A DNA stretch of 64,000 bases from Aquimarina latercula DSM 2041 (GCF_000430645.1 NZ_KE387185.1:345780-409779), one strand, 5' to 3'; positions 9,116 through 18,295 are shown, numbered from the stretch's first letter. Program-made: numbers and translations. The notes: a model not told the origin generated them from the letters alone.

Positions 9116-10330
9116 TTATGGAGTACTTTCTTTTACTAATATAAATCCAGAGTTGATATCGCTAATTACAATATTTCCACTTTCGAAATATGGATATACA
9201 TTCCAAGCACCACTAAATCCAGCACTATCGTTTGATGGAAAGGTATCTATATATCCTATTTCGGTCATCGACATAGATGCAATATTTGAAATATCAATAA
9301 TTCTAATACCCGCTCTATAATTAGCTAAATAAAACTTATTTCCTTTTACATATCCATTATGATCAATAGCCGGAGTTGATCCTATATAATTCATATGAAA
9401 TTTTGGATTATCCAAATCTTCAAAATCGAATACAACTGTTCTAGTATTAAAACCTACTCTTTGTTCATCAAGCTCGTCGCCTAATAAGAAAAACCGTTGA
9501 TTCTCTGTAAACCATCCTTGATGAGTGTATCCGATATTTTCATAATTGATAGTAGAAATGGTTATAGGATTATTTTTGTCAGTAATGTCAGCAATTACTA
9601 TTTCTATCTGATTACTACCAATTAGAATTTCGCGACCGGTATAGTCAGTATCAGGGCCATTATACGTTACTACTTGTGCATCATGGCTGTAAGCATCTCC
9701 TCCATCAGAAATAAAACCTCCTGCCGCTACAGGGTTTGTAGGATCTTGAATATTTACAAAATGAGGTCCTCCGCCAAAAGTAGATGTTCCTACCCCATAT
9801 GCGTAACCGGTGTTTTCATTGATTACAATATTATGTGCGTTGCCAAAGCCAGTATATGTTGTACTAGCAGTAAATGTTTGTGGTGGATTAGTTACATTTC
9901 TTAAACTAGTCAAATCAAAAACTTGCATTCCGTGGCCAGCAGCTTCACTTACTATAAAAGCATGGTTTTGATATACTTTTGCATCCCGCCAAGAACTATT
10001 TTCTGTTGCTGTAGGTAGTTTTCCCAGATAAATAGGGGATTCAGGAGTAGAAATATCAATAAAAGCAGTACCGTTGTTTAGACACATAATTACATATTCT
10101 TTTCCGTTGCTAGGATCTGTCCAACCCCAACTATCATTTCCTCCAGTTGCTCCCATTTCCGAAAGTGATATTGAGGAAACGAAATTAATTCCACAACTTT
10201 GGTAAATCCCTCCGTCACTTTCAGTTGAGCAAGCTATAATTGGAGTATTTGTATTGTCATCATCATTACTACAGCTTACAAAAGATAAAAGGATCGAAAT
10301 AAATACGACGGGACTAAAGTATTTTTTCAT
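9116..10330 (-). CDS. Choice-of-anchor-B family lipoprotein
   Basis: This 404-residue version begins at the ATG at 10330, which directly precedes a lipoprotein signal (MKKYFSPVV...FVSCSND, lipobox Cys at about 20). An in-frame ATG at 10369 would put 13 extra residues ahead of the signal and is less likely. The body is the same choice-of-anchor-B propeller as the two downstream genes, but here the protein is anchored by lipid instead of a type IX C-terminal domain and ends shortly after the final propeller strand. So three tandem paralogues carry the same head with different anchoring. It is probably first in a minus-strand cluster running to the di-haem gene. Confidence 0.9.
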   Translation of the reverse strand: MKKYFSPVVFISILLSFVSCSNDDDNTNTPIIACSTESDGGIYQSCGINFVSSISLSEMGATGGNDSWGWTDPSNGKEYVIMCLNNGTAFIDISTPESPIYLGKLPTATENSSWRDAKVYQNHAFIVSEAAGHGMQVFDLTSLRNVTNPPQTFTASTTYTGFGNAHNIVINENTGYAYGVGTSTFGGGPHFVNIQDPTNPVAAGGFISDGGDAYSHDAQVVTYNGPDTDYTGREILIGSNQIEIVIADITDKNNPITISTINYENIGYTHQGWFTENQRFFLLGDELDEQRVGFNTRTVVFDFEDLDNPKFHMNYIGSTPAIDHNGYVKGNKFYLANYRAGIRIIDISNIASMSMTEIGYIDTFPSNDSAGFSGAWNVYPYFESGNIVISDINSGFILVKESTP

Positions 10331-10697
10331 ATTTAATTTAATAGAATTAATTATTAACGAAGAGTACATATATATAACAAGTTAATTAAGAAATACCCTA
10401 TAAACCCATAGTATTAAAGCTACTTAAAAGGTAATTTAGAGGGATTATTTTTTATCCATACTTTGGTTAAAAAGGTAACAAAATTTTATGACTGTTGATA
10501 TAAAGATGTAAAACGAAGAAATTATTAAAAATTAAGTTTGTAGGGATATAGTATTGAGTACGCAATGGAAATAAAAGAAGTATCTATAGCTAGAAATTGG
10601 AGTTAAGTGTTGGCTTTGATAGCACTTATAATTTAATTGTACTCATTTTATAGAGGAAGAAGTAAGGAGAATGTTTGTAATTAGATTTGGAATTATT
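10331..10697. other. Long intergenic region without a recognisable gene
   Basis: About 370 bp lies between the divergent starts of the choice-of-anchor-B lipoprotein and thiL. I see no ORF with coding character and no tRNA-like fold. The region presumably holds the minus-strand promoter. It ends in a plus-strand terminator hairpin with no obvious gene in front of it, so an unannotated small RNA is possible. Confidence 0.5.
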
Positions 10698-10722
10698 AAA
10701 ATCCCGATTTTCGGGATTTTTT
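10698..10722 (+). terminator. Intrinsic terminator just upstream of the thiL promoter
   Basis: AAAATCCCGA (10698-10707), a TTT loop, then TCGGGATTTT (10711-10720) running into more T residues. This is a strong plus-strand terminator. No coding gene precedes it on this strand. Confidence 0.75.
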
Positions 10723-10755
10723 TGTGCAATCAAATCACCTTGTTCCCTACCTTTG
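10722..10755 (+). promoter_or_regulatory. thiL promoter (TTG ... TACCTTTG)
   Basis: TACCTTTG at 10748-10755 matches the -7 motif TAnnTTTG, and a TTG at 10722-10724 lies 23 bp upstream, at the long end of the usual spacing. The ATG follows the box by 5 bp, so the mRNA would be leaderless or nearly so. This supports the start at 10761. Confidence 0.65.
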
Positions 10756-10760
10756 CATTT

Positions 10761-11807
10761 ATGATTGAAGATAAAAATACATCTAGAACATCGCTTTCTG
10801 AATTAGGAGAATTTGGATTGATAGATCATTTGACAAAAAATTTTAACATTCAACAGGAATCTACTATCGTAGGTATTGGTGATGACGCAGCGGTATTAGA
10901 TTTTAAGGATAAAAAATGTGTTCTTACTACGGATCTTTTGATTGAAGGTGTACATTTTGATTTATCTTATGTGCCTCTTAAGCATTTGGGTTATAAGGCA
11001 GTAATGGTAAACCTTTCTGATGTATATGCGATGAATGCAATTGCCACACAGATAACAGTTTCTATTGCGGTATCAAATAGATTTCCTTTAGAAGCATTGG
11101 AAGAATTATATTCAGGAATTAAAACTGCGGCAAAAATATATAACGTGGATGTAGTTGGTGGTGATACAACTTCTTCAACTACTGGTTTAATGATTAGCAT
11201 TACTGCAATTGGACAAGCGGATAAGGATGATTTAGTGTATCGTAATGGCGCTGGAGAAAGCGATTTGTTAGTTGTTTCAGGAGATTTAGGAGCCGCTTAT
11301 TTAGGTCTTCAAATTTTGGAAAGAGAAAAACAAGTATATAAAGCAAACCCTAATTCTCAACCAGATTTGGATCAGTATTCGTATTTAATAGAGCGACAAT
11401 TAAAACCAGAAGCTCGAAAGGACATTAAAGAACTCCTTAAAGCTTTAGATGTAAAACCGACTAGTATGATAGATATTAGCGATGGTTTATCTTCGGAAGT
11501 TATCCATTTATGCACAAAATCGGGAGTTGGTGTTAATCTTTATGAAGAAAAAATACCTTTAGATCCTGTAGTAATTTCTACTTGCGAAGAGTTTAAATTA
11601 AATAGCACAACGGTTGCACTTAGCGGAGGTGAAGATTATGAATTACTATTTACAATTAAACAAGATGATTTCCCAAAGATTAAAGCAAACCCTAATCTTA
11701 CAGTTATTGGTCATATGACTGATGAGAAAAGTGGAATCGGATTAGTAACTCGGGCTAATGAAAAAATTCAATTAATGGCACAGGGATGGAATCCTATAAA
11801 AGAATAA
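10761..11807 (+). CDS. thiL: Thiamine-monophosphate kinase
   Basis: ThiL phosphorylates thiamine monophosphate to the cofactor thiamine diphosphate with ATP, in the cytoplasm. The 348-residue product shows the family signatures: SELGEFGLIDHL near the N terminus, GIGDDAAVLDF (metal/nucleotide binding), TTDLLIEGVHFD, GGDTTSS and a C-terminal ALSGGEDYELLFT. Upstream codons in frame (from 10671) read through a terminator and the promoter, so the ATG at 10761 is chosen. It stands alone, converging with the small zinc-binding gene at 11809. No other thiamine genes are nearby. Confidence 0.95.
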   Translation: MIEDKNTSRTSLSELGEFGLIDHLTKNFNIQQESTIVGIGDDAAVLDFKDKKCVLTTDLLIEGVHFDLSYVPLKHLGYKAVMVNLSDVYAMNAIATQITVSIAVSNRFPLEALEELYSGIKTAAKIYNVDVVGGDTTSSTTGLMISITAIGQADKDDLVYRNGAGESDLLVVSGDLGAAYLGLQILEREKQVYKANPNSQPDLDQYSYLIERQLKPEARKDIKELLKALDVKPTSMIDISDGLSSEVIHLCTKSGVGVNLYEEKIPLDPVVISTCEEFKLNSTTVALSGGEDYELLFTIKQDDFPKIKANPNLTVIGHMTDEKSGIGLVTRANEKIQLMAQGWNPIKE

Positions 11808-11808
11808 T

Positions 11809-12078
11809 TTAAGAAGCAGCTTGTAAATTTATTTTGCCTTTAGTTCTTGCTGTTTTTTTAGCATGCACAGACGCTAAAGCATCATTAATTTCTTTTAGTT
11901 TAGGAGTCATAACTTCTAGTCTTCCTCTACTATTAGTGGTAGCTTGTTCTCCACAATGTGTGCAGGTAAATTCTTTTATATGATGGGTAACTTGCTTGGA
12001 GGTTACATAATTGTGACCAAATAAAGCGCAATATATTTTTGATATGGAGAATGACGAATGTGGGGTATATTTCTTCAT
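11809..12078 (-). CDS. Small putative zinc-binding protein
   Basis: This 89-residue protein has a candidate metal site formed by the motif C-ALFGH (Cys 17, His 22) and CTHC (Cys 39, Cys 42). The CALFGH...C-x-x-C arrangement resembles small DUF1660-type proteins, but the assignment is tentative. The C-terminal half is basic and helical. Its stop is 1 bp from the end of thiL, with which it converges. No signal peptide is seen, so it is probably cytoplasmic. Function unknown. Confidence 0.65.
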   Translation of the reverse strand: MKKYTPHSSFSISKIYCALFGHNYVTSKQVTHHIKEFTCTHCGEQATTNSRGRLEVMTPKLKEINDALASVHAKKTARTKGKINLQAAS

Positions 12079-12298
12079 ATTTTAGGGGTTAAAAGTTCAT
12101 TATCAATACAATAATAGCATTTTTTTAGTTATTAACAATTATTTGTAAGAAAAATTTTTGAAAAAACGTCATTTTATACATAAAAATTGTATTTTATAGT
12201 GTTTTTGTCTCTTAAAAATGTATTTAATCGAATAATTAAGGGTTGGATATGGTGTTTTTATTACAGGGTTAAATAGTTAATAAGTAAGGGAAAATAGC

Positions 12299-13078
12299 TT
12301 ATTTTTTTGACAGAAAATGGTCTAATGATTTTAAGAGATCTGCTTTGTTCTCAATGTAAGACATATGACCACCATTAAAAGAGGTGAAATCTGTATTACA
12401 GCGTTTGGATTCTCTAAGATTTTGTTGATAAGACAATACAGGATCATTTTTGCCGGCAAAAATCATCTTAGGCTTATTAAACCTCATTAATGTTTCTGTA
12501 TGATCTTTTCTAATTTTCATACCTTCTAAAGCAGCGATAATTCCTTGCAATGGATTTTTGGAGGCTTCGTTTTTAATTTTTTCAATCTCAGTTTTGTATT
12601 TAATTCGATTTTCTTCTGCAAAAAGATTTGCAATTGCCATGCTCGTATATGCACCAGGGTTTTTCTTTACAATATCAATTGCGCGACTACGATTTATTTT
12701 TCTTTCTTCACTATCTGGAAATGATGTAGAATTTAGTAATACGAGTCCTGATAATTTTTGAGGAAATAAATCTAAATAGGATAATGAAACATATCCTCCC
12801 ATAGAATGACCAATTAATACTAGTTGTTCTTTTGTGATGTGTCTTATCACGCTATCAACTGCTTTAGCCATATCTTCCATTTTATGAATATAGCCTAAAC
12901 AATCAGTTTTTCCGTGTCCTAATAAATCAATTGTAATACAAGTATGTGTATTAGAAAAATACGAAACCACCTGATCCCACATGGTTAGATTTTCTAGAAA
13001 ACCGTGTAAAAAAACTAAAGGAGAACCTTTTCCTGAAACATGATAATTAATTTCAATCCCTTTATATGCTATTGTCAT
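12299..13078 (-). CDS. Alpha/beta hydrolase
   Basis: This 259-residue single-domain hydrolase has an oxyanion-region HGFLEN motif, the nucleophile elbow GHSMGG with Ser 92, a likely catalytic Asp near 212 (AGKNDPVLS) and His 238 (NGGHMSYIE). It belongs to the large fold family that includes esterases, haloperoxidase-like and MhpC-like enzymes, and the substrate cannot be read from sequence. No signal peptide is present. It is divergent from brnQ with about 60 bp between the chosen start codons, so the two share a regulatory region. Confidence 0.88.
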   Translation of the reverse strand: MTIAYKGIEINYHVSGKGSPLVFLHGFLENLTMWDQVVSYFSNTHTCITIDLLGHGKTDCLGYIHKMEDMAKAVDSVIRHITKEQLVLIGHSMGGYVSLSYLDLFPQKLSGLVLLNSTSFPDSEERKINRSRAIDIVKKNPGAYTSMAIANLFAEENRIKYKTEIEKIKNEASKNPLQGIIAALEGMKIRKDHTETLMRFNKPKMIFAGKNDPVLSYQQNLRESKRCNTDFTSFNGGHMSYIENKADLLKSLDHFLSKK

Positions 13079-13139
13079 TTTGAAATTTTATATTTCAACT
13101 TTTAATAATTATTCGCTAAAGCGATATAAACGTAACCAA

Positions 13140-14417
13140 ATGCGATTTAATAAAGAAACTTTTATAACAGGATTTGCATTGTTCTCTATGTTTTTTGGAG
13201 CAGGAAATTTGATTTTACCACCTAATCTGGGCTTCAAAGGAGGAGATATGTGGTTTTGGGTTACGATTGGTTTTGTCATATCAGCAGTTGCACTTCCATT
13301 GCTCGGGATTTTTGCTCATGCAAGGTTACAAGGAACAATGTTAGATTTTGGAAAAAAGGTTTCTCCAACATTTAGCCTTATTTATTGTTTGATTGTATAT
13401 GCTATTTCTATTTCATTGCCATCGCCTAGAACAGCTTCTGTAACTCACGAAATGGCAATTCAACCATTTTTTGGAACAAGCTCTTTACTCACGAGTAGTA
13501 TTTATTTTGCTATTGTATTGTTCTTCGTACTTAATCGATCTAAAATTTTAAATATTCTGGGTAAATTCCTTACTCCTATTATTTTTATTGTAATTCTTAG
13601 TATAATATTGATTGGGATTTTTTCTACTCATTCTCCAATGAATGCTTCTGTTTTTGAAACTCCAATAGTGGAAGGGTTATTAGAAGGATATCAAACATTT
13701 GATGCAATTGGTGCGGTAGTAGTTGGTGGAGTAATAATTATTTCTCTTCAATTAAATGGAAGAAAAAGTTTTGAAGAAAATCGATTATTAATACGTAATT
13801 CTGGATTAATTGCGGGAATAGGTCTTTTTATTGTTTATGCAGGACTAATATATTGTGGAGCATTATTTAATAATGATTTTGAACAGGGAATCAGTAGAAC
13901 AGAACTATTATCTGGTTTAAGTGTGAAAACTTTAGGGAATATAGGAAGTACTTTTTTAAGTGTTTTAGTGTCTCTTGCTTGCTTTACCACAGCCGTTGGA
14001 ATTGTTACAGGAACAGCAGACTTTATAAAAGGAGTATTCAGAAAGTCTCAATTGGCATATATTATAACTGCAATAGTAGGATGTATACTTGGTGTAGTTA
14101 TGGGGCAATTGGATGTACACGATATTATTATCGTTGCGATACCTGCTTTAATGTTTATTTATCCAATAACGATTGTATTGATTCTATTAAATGTTTTACC
14201 AGATAAATTTACTTCTGTACTTGTATTTAGGGCTGTAGTTTTTATAACTATGTTATTTAGTTTACCAGATTTTTTAGCTTCGATTGGGTTCAAAGAACAA
14301 GTTCAGAATATTTTGGAAATTATTCCTTTAGGTAGCTATAGTTTGGCTTGGTTATTACCGGCTATTCTTAGTTTTATAGTTAGTAGTATTTTTATCCAAT
14401 TAACTTCTAAAAAATAA
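13140..14417 (+). CDS. brnQ: Branched-chain amino acid:cation symporter, BrnQ/LIVCS family
   Basis: This 425-residue inner-membrane transporter has about twelve hydrophobic helices. The N-terminal sequence TGFALFSMFFGAGNLILPP is diagnostic of the LIVCS family, which takes up Leu, Ile and Val with Na+ or H+. The ATG at 13140 is chosen because family members start just before this helix; an in-frame upstream ATG at 13080 would add 20 unrelated residues. TCGCT-AA-AGCGA (13112-13123) is a short palindrome in the divergent promoter region and could be an operator. No leucine-responsive site is recognisable. Confidence 0.93.
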   Translation: MRFNKETFITGFALFSMFFGAGNLILPPNLGFKGGDMWFWVTIGFVISAVALPLLGIFAHARLQGTMLDFGKKVSPTFSLIYCLIVYAISISLPSPRTASVTHEMAIQPFFGTSSLLTSSIYFAIVLFFVLNRSKILNILGKFLTPIIFIVILSIILIGIFSTHSPMNASVFETPIVEGLLEGYQTFDAIGAVVVGGVIIISLQLNGRKSFEENRLLIRNSGLIAGIGLFIVYAGLIYCGALFNNDFEQGISRTELLSGLSVKTLGNIGSTFLSVLVSLACFTTAVGIVTGTADFIKGVFRKSQLAYIITAIVGCILGVVMGQLDVHDIIIVAIPALMFIYPITIVLILLNVLPDKFTSVLVFRAVVFITMLFSLPDFLASIGFKEQVQNILEIIPLGSYSLAWLLPAILSFIVSSIFIQLTSKK

Positions 14418-14540
14418 ATTAATCTTATTTTTAAAAAGTAAACGACATACGGTATTTCCTTTTTTATTAAATTCGCGTTCTTTAACATTTAATTAAGAGT
14501 GTTAATGTGGGGAATTTTAAAAAAGGGAAAACTTATACCG

Positions 14541-15881
14541 ATGAAAAAACCATTATTTATTGTAGTAATTATTTTACTAGTATCTTCTTGTTCTAAAGAT
14601 GATTATATTCCTATTGAATCTGATCTTGATGTAGAGTTATTAAATGTGTTAGATGAGGCTTCTAACGGAATAGGAACGTCTTTTTTTATGTTGCCAGAGA
14701 GTAATGATTATGTAAGTATTCCTCAAGATCCTTTAAATCCAATTACTGAAGAAAAAGTTGTTTTAGGAAAATTATTACTACACGAAACTGCTACTGGAGG
14801 AAACCCAAAGATTACTGAGATGAAAGCAACATACTCTTGTGCTTCTTGTCATCAAGCGGCAGCTGGTTTTGCTGCTGGTATACGACAAGGTATTGGAGAA
14901 TGTGGAATAGGTTTTGGGATACGAGGAGAAGAAAGAGTAGCAGATACAACTGTTCCTAGAGATTCTATTGATGTGCAACCGATCAAATCTCCAACATTAC
15001 TAAATGTAGCTTATCAGGATGTTATGCTTTGGAATGGACAGTTCGGAGGAACGGGAACAAATGCGGGAACAGAAGCTAGCTGGACAGAGATTCAAGAAAA
15101 TTTTTTAGGATTTCAAGGTGTAGAAGTTCAGGCAATAAAAGGACAAAAAGTGCATAGACTACAGATAGATGATGAGTTTGTGAATACTTTTGGATATAAA
15201 GAACTTTTTGATGCTGCATTTCCTGATGTGGCAGAAAGTGAAAGGTATACAAAACGCACTGGAGCTTTGGCTATTGCTGCTTATGAAAGAACTTTATTAG
15301 CAAACAAATCACCTTGGCAGAATTGGTTAAAAGGAAATAATGAATCACTTACTGATTCTGAGAAAAAGGGAGCGATTGCTTTTTTTGGAAAAGGAAGATG
15401 TTATGAATGTCATACAGGACCTGCATTAAATGATAAAAGTTTTTATTCTTTTGGGATGGGTGATTTTGATAATGTAAATGGTGCATTGCTTTTATATGAT
15501 GTAAATATTGATAAGGTTAAAAGAGGAAGAGGTGGTTTTACGAATAATCCCGCGGATGATTTTAAGTTTAAAACACCAACACTTTATAATTTAATAGACA
15601 GTCGTTTTTATGGTCATGGAGGAACATTTACTTCAATAAAAGATGTAATATCTTATAAGAATGAAGGTGTACCACAGAGCACAGAAGTACCATTAGAAAA
15701 TCTAGCTCCTCAATTTGGTACTATACAATTAACAGCAGAAGAAATAGATGATATGACTTCATTTATTGCCAATAGTTTAAGAGATCCCGAATTAACTAGA
15801 TATGTTCCTGAATCTATAAATTCTGGAAATTGTTTCCCAAATAACGATAATGTATCTAGAACAGATTTGGGATGTGACTAA
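14541..15881 (+). CDS. Di-haem cytochrome c peroxidase family lipoprotein
   Basis: The ATG at 14541 begins a lipoprotein signal (LVSSC, Cys 17); an in-frame earlier start would bury it. The 446-residue product has haem motifs CASCH (100-104) and CYECH (287-291), with KSPTLLNVAYQDVMLWNGQFGG between them and KTPTLYNL...FYGHGGTF near the C terminus, all typical of the peroxidase/MauG superfamily. It is larger than, and only distantly similar to, the di-haem protein at 267-1319, and there is no MbnP-like neighbour, so classical peroxide reduction is at least as likely here. It overlaps tail-to-tail by 4 bp with the VOC gene. Confidence 0.9.
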   Translation: MKKPLFIVVIILLVSSCSKDDYIPIESDLDVELLNVLDEASNGIGTSFFMLPESNDYVSIPQDPLNPITEEKVVLGKLLLHETATGGNPKITEMKATYSCASCHQAAAGFAAGIRQGIGECGIGFGIRGEERVADTTVPRDSIDVQPIKSPTLLNVAYQDVMLWNGQFGGTGTNAGTEASWTEIQENFLGFQGVEVQAIKGQKVHRLQIDDEFVNTFGYKELFDAAFPDVAESERYTKRTGALAIAAYERTLLANKSPWQNWLKGNNESLTDSEKKGAIAFFGKGRCYECHTGPALNDKSFYSFGMGDFDNVNGALLLYDVNIDKVKRGRGGFTNNPADDFKFKTPTLYNLIDSRFYGHGGTFTSIKDVISYKNEGVPQSTEVPLENLAPQFGTIQLTAEEIDDMTSFIANSLRDPELTRYVPESINSGNCFPNNDNVSRTDLGCD

Positions 15882-16261
15882 TTTAAGGTAGCAATCCACC
15901 AAGTATTACCGTAAGGATCTTTAAAACCTGCTCCGCGAGCTCCGTAATCTTCTTCCATTGGTTCCATAAGGGATTTGGCGCCTGCATCTATCGCATTATA
16001 ATAGGTCTGATCTGTATCTTTTACATATACATACATGGATGTGTTTTGTGCTGGGTAGGTTGTAGAGGCTTCTGTTATCATTAAGGTGGTATCACCAATC
16101 ATTACTTCGGAATGTTCGATTTTATAAGAAGGATCTACTTTTCGAATCATTTCCTGCGCATTAAATATTTTTCGAATAAAATCTATAAATTCTTCTGCAT
16201 TTTTAACAACCATATAAGGCATTGCTTGTTGATGTCCAGCTGTAATTTTCATTCGTTGCAT
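15878..16261 (-). CDS. VOC family protein (glyoxalase/PhnB-like)
   Basis: This 127-residue protein has the betaalphabetabetabeta module pattern of the vicinal oxygen chelate fold. It starts HQQAMPYMVVKNAEEFIDF and ends EEDYGARGAGFKDPYGNTWWIATL, a C-terminal signature of PhnB/glyoxalase-like proteins. Members bind metal and act in glyoxal detoxification, antibiotic resistance or ring cleavage, and the specific reaction cannot be deduced. The gene shares 4 bp with the 3' end of the convergent di-haem gene. A second start (Met 4) is possible. Confidence 0.88.
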   Translation of the reverse strand: MQRMKITAGHQQAMPYMVVKNAEEFIDFIRKIFNAQEMIRKVDPSYKIEHSEVMIGDTTLMITEASTTYPAQNTSMYVYVKDTDQTYYNAIDAGAKSLMEPMEEDYGARGAGFKDPYGNTWWIATLN

Positions 16262-16336
16262 TCTGATGCTTTAAGGTTTTGATATCCAACGATGAAATCA
16301 TTATAATTATTTTCTAAAATTTCAAAAATCGATCAC

Positions 16337-16370
16337 AAAAAAACCTGATAGTTTTTTATAACTATCAGGT
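16337..16370 (-). terminator. Terminator of the M24 aminopeptidase gene
   Basis: ACCTGATAGTT (16343-16353) and AACTATCAGGT (16360-16370) form an 11-bp perfect stem. On the minus strand it is followed by a run of seven T residues. It lies 31 bp beyond the stop codon of the gene at 16401. Confidence 0.85.
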
Positions 16371-16400
16371 GTACGAATTTGTAGTAATATAAGATCCAAC

Positions 16401-17696
16401 TTATGATTGATTCATCAATTCCTCTATTTCTTCTGCTTTTATAGGAATGTTCGCCATTAAATTAAAAGGCTCTCCTTCTTGTTGTATAACAACATCATCT
16501 TCTAATCTAATTCCAAAGCCTTCTTCAGGAATGTAAATTCCCGGTTCTACTGTAAATACCATATTTGCTTGCATAGGCTCGGTTAAGATTCCATAATCAT
16601 GTGTATCTAAACCAATATGGTGTGAAGTACCGTGCATAAAGTATTTTTTATATGCTGGCCAATCTGGATCTTCTTTTTGCACATCGACTTTATCAATAAG
16701 TCCAAGGCCTAATAATTCTGAAGTCATAATTTTACCAACCTCTATATGATAATCTGCCCAGATTGTACCTGGCACTAACATTTTGGTGGCTTCGTCCTTT
16801 ACTCTTAAAACAGCATCATATACAGCCCTCTGTCGATCCGTAAACTTACCTGATACTGGAATCGTGCGGCTTAAATCACTAGAATAGTTAGCGTACTCTG
16901 CAGCAATATCCATTAGAATAAGATCTCCAGCTTTACATTGTTGGTTATTTTCTATATAATGCAATACGTTAGCATTATTACCACTAGCGATAATAGGAGT
17001 ATATGCAAAACCTTTAGATCGATGATTTATAAATTCGTGTAGCAATTCTGCCTCAATATTATATTCCCACACTCTTGGTTTTACGAAACCAAGCAATCTT
17101 CTAAATCCTTTTTCGGTGATATTACAAGCGGTTTGCATTAGGTCAATTTCTATAGGGTCTTTTACCGAACGCAACCTTTGTAAAATAGGATTACTTTTTG
17201 CTACGGAATGTGCAGGATACTTTGCTTTCCACCATTTAGTGAAACGATCCTCTCTTGTTTCAGTTTCTACATTTGCTCTGTAATGCTCATTCGTATTTAC
17301 ATATACTGTATCGCATTGTGTCATGATTTCAAAAAATATTTTTTCAAGATCCTGTAGCCAATACACAGTTTTTATTCCAGAAGTTTCAAATGCTTTTTCC
17401 TTGGTTAATTTTTCACCTTCCCAGATAGCGATTAATTCACTCGTTTCTTTTAGGAATAAAATTTCACGATGTTTTTCATTTGGCGCGTCAGGAAATAATA
17501 CCAAAATACTTTCCTCTTGATCAACACCACTTAAATAAAAAATATCTCTATGCTGTTCAAAAGGCATGGTACTATCAGCACTAATAGGGTAGATATCATT
17601 ACTATTAAAAACGGCAATACTATTTGGCTTCATCTTAGCCGTAAAGTTCTTTCTGTTCTTTATGAAAAGGTTTTTGTCTATTTGGTGATATTTCAT
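16401..17696 (-). CDS. pepP: Xaa-Pro aminopeptidase (M24 family, PepP type)
   Basis: This 431-residue cytoplasmic metallopeptidase removes N-terminal residues that precede proline. It has an N-terminal aminopeptidase-P domain (about 1-140) and a C-terminal pita-bread domain. Visible metal-site segments are LILMDIAAEYANYSSDLSRT (two Asp), MHGTSHHIGLDTHD (His), FTVEPGIYIPEEGFGIRLEDDV (two Glu), as in Mn2+-dependent PepP. Length is normal. It stands as a single gene with its own terminator, and a TATTTTTG box lies 28 bp upstream of the start. Confidence 0.93.
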   Translation of the reverse strand: MKYHQIDKNLFIKNRKNFTAKMKPNSIAVFNSNDIYPISADSTMPFEQHRDIFYLSGVDQEESILVLFPDAPNEKHREILFLKETSELIAIWEGEKLTKEKAFETSGIKTVYWLQDLEKIFFEIMTQCDTVYVNTNEHYRANVETETREDRFTKWWKAKYPAHSVAKSNPILQRLRSVKDPIEIDLMQTACNITEKGFRRLLGFVKPRVWEYNIEAELLHEFINHRSKGFAYTPIIASGNNANVLHYIENNQQCKAGDLILMDIAAEYANYSSDLSRTIPVSGKFTDRQRAVYDAVLRVKDEATKMLVPGTIWADYHIEVGKIMTSELLGLGLIDKVDVQKEDPDWPAYKKYFMHGTSHHIGLDTHDYGILTEPMQANMVFTVEPGIYIPEEGFGIRLEDDVVIQQEGEPFNLMANIPIKAEEIEELMNQS

Positions 17697-17724
17697 GTGT
17701 TCTATTTTAGTAAAGATGTGTTTT

Positions 17725-17732
17725 CAAAAATA
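17725..17732 (-). promoter_or_regulatory. Candidate -7 box for the M24 aminopeptidase gene
   Basis: The minus-strand TATTTTTG fits TAnnTTTG, 28 bp before the ATG at 17696. No clear -33 TTG is seen at the usual distance. Confidence 0.4.
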
Positions 17733-17751
17733 GAATAAATATTTGCGTAAT

Positions 17752-17785
17752 AAAAAAGGGAACTCAAATCTTATGAGTTCCCTTT
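17752..17785 (-). terminator. Terminator of the glycine-zipper gene
   Basis: AAAGGGAACTCA (17755-17766) pairs with TGAGTTCCCTTT (17774-17785). On the minus strand the 12-bp stem is followed by a run of T residues. It lies 46 bp after the stop of the gene at 17832. Confidence 0.85.
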
Positions 17786-17831
17786 ATAAAGTATCTAAAT
17801 ACCTAATATTTTATTACCTAAAACAAGTATT

Positions 17832-18113
17832 TTATTTACTTATTGCTTTTTTAATAAATCCAATAATGGCCATTAAAACACCACCACCAACACCACCACC
17901 AGCAACACTACCTAGTATTCCTGCTATATCCATTCCTCCAGAAGTGTCAATTCCGAGATAACTTAATAGATAACCTCCTATTCCTCCTCCTAGAATTCCA
18001 AGTATTGAGTTTCCAATTTTTCCAAAAGAAGCATTTTTTAATAATGAGCCAGCAATATTTCCGCCTACGGCTCCACTGACTAATTGAATAATTAACGGCA
18101 AGTATTCTTCCAT
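17832..18113 (-). CDS. Small glycine-rich membrane protein
   Basis: This 93-residue protein is made mostly of two to three hydrophobic, glycine-rich segments (SGAVGGNIAGSLL, ILGILGGGIGGYLLSYLG, GSVAGGGVGGGVLMAIIG) with GxxxG-like spacing, and a basic tail KKAISK. This is a glycine-zipper pattern that favours tight packing of membrane helices. I recognise similar short proteins in Flavobacteriaceae but no assigned function. It is monocistronic with a strong terminator. Confidence 0.75.
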   Translation of the reverse strand: MEEYLPLIIQLVSGAVGGNIAGSLLKNASFGKIGNSILGILGGGIGGYLLSYLGIDTSGGMDIAGILGSVAGGGVGGGVLMAIIGFIKKAISK

Positions 18114-18219
18114 AGTTGTTTAATTTATTGGTTAGTTGTCAATAAATTAACAAAAAAACCGCAACAAAAGCAAAAAATGAATAAATCAAGAATTTGTTTT
18201 TGAAGAATTGTTTAAAACG

Positions 18220-18234
18220 TATTGTTAAACAATA
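18220..18234. promoter_or_regulatory. Short palindrome upstream of the sortilin-like gene
   Basis: ATTGTT-A-AACAAT, extended by one T-A pair each side, is a 15-bp inverted repeat about 60 bp before the ATG at 18296. It could be an operator. There is no supporting second copy in the window, so the call is weak. Confidence 0.25.
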
Positions 18235-18295
18235 TCTAAAAATTTTGACACTATTTTAGCATTCTATACTTTCAGCCAACTAAATTTCCATCGTA

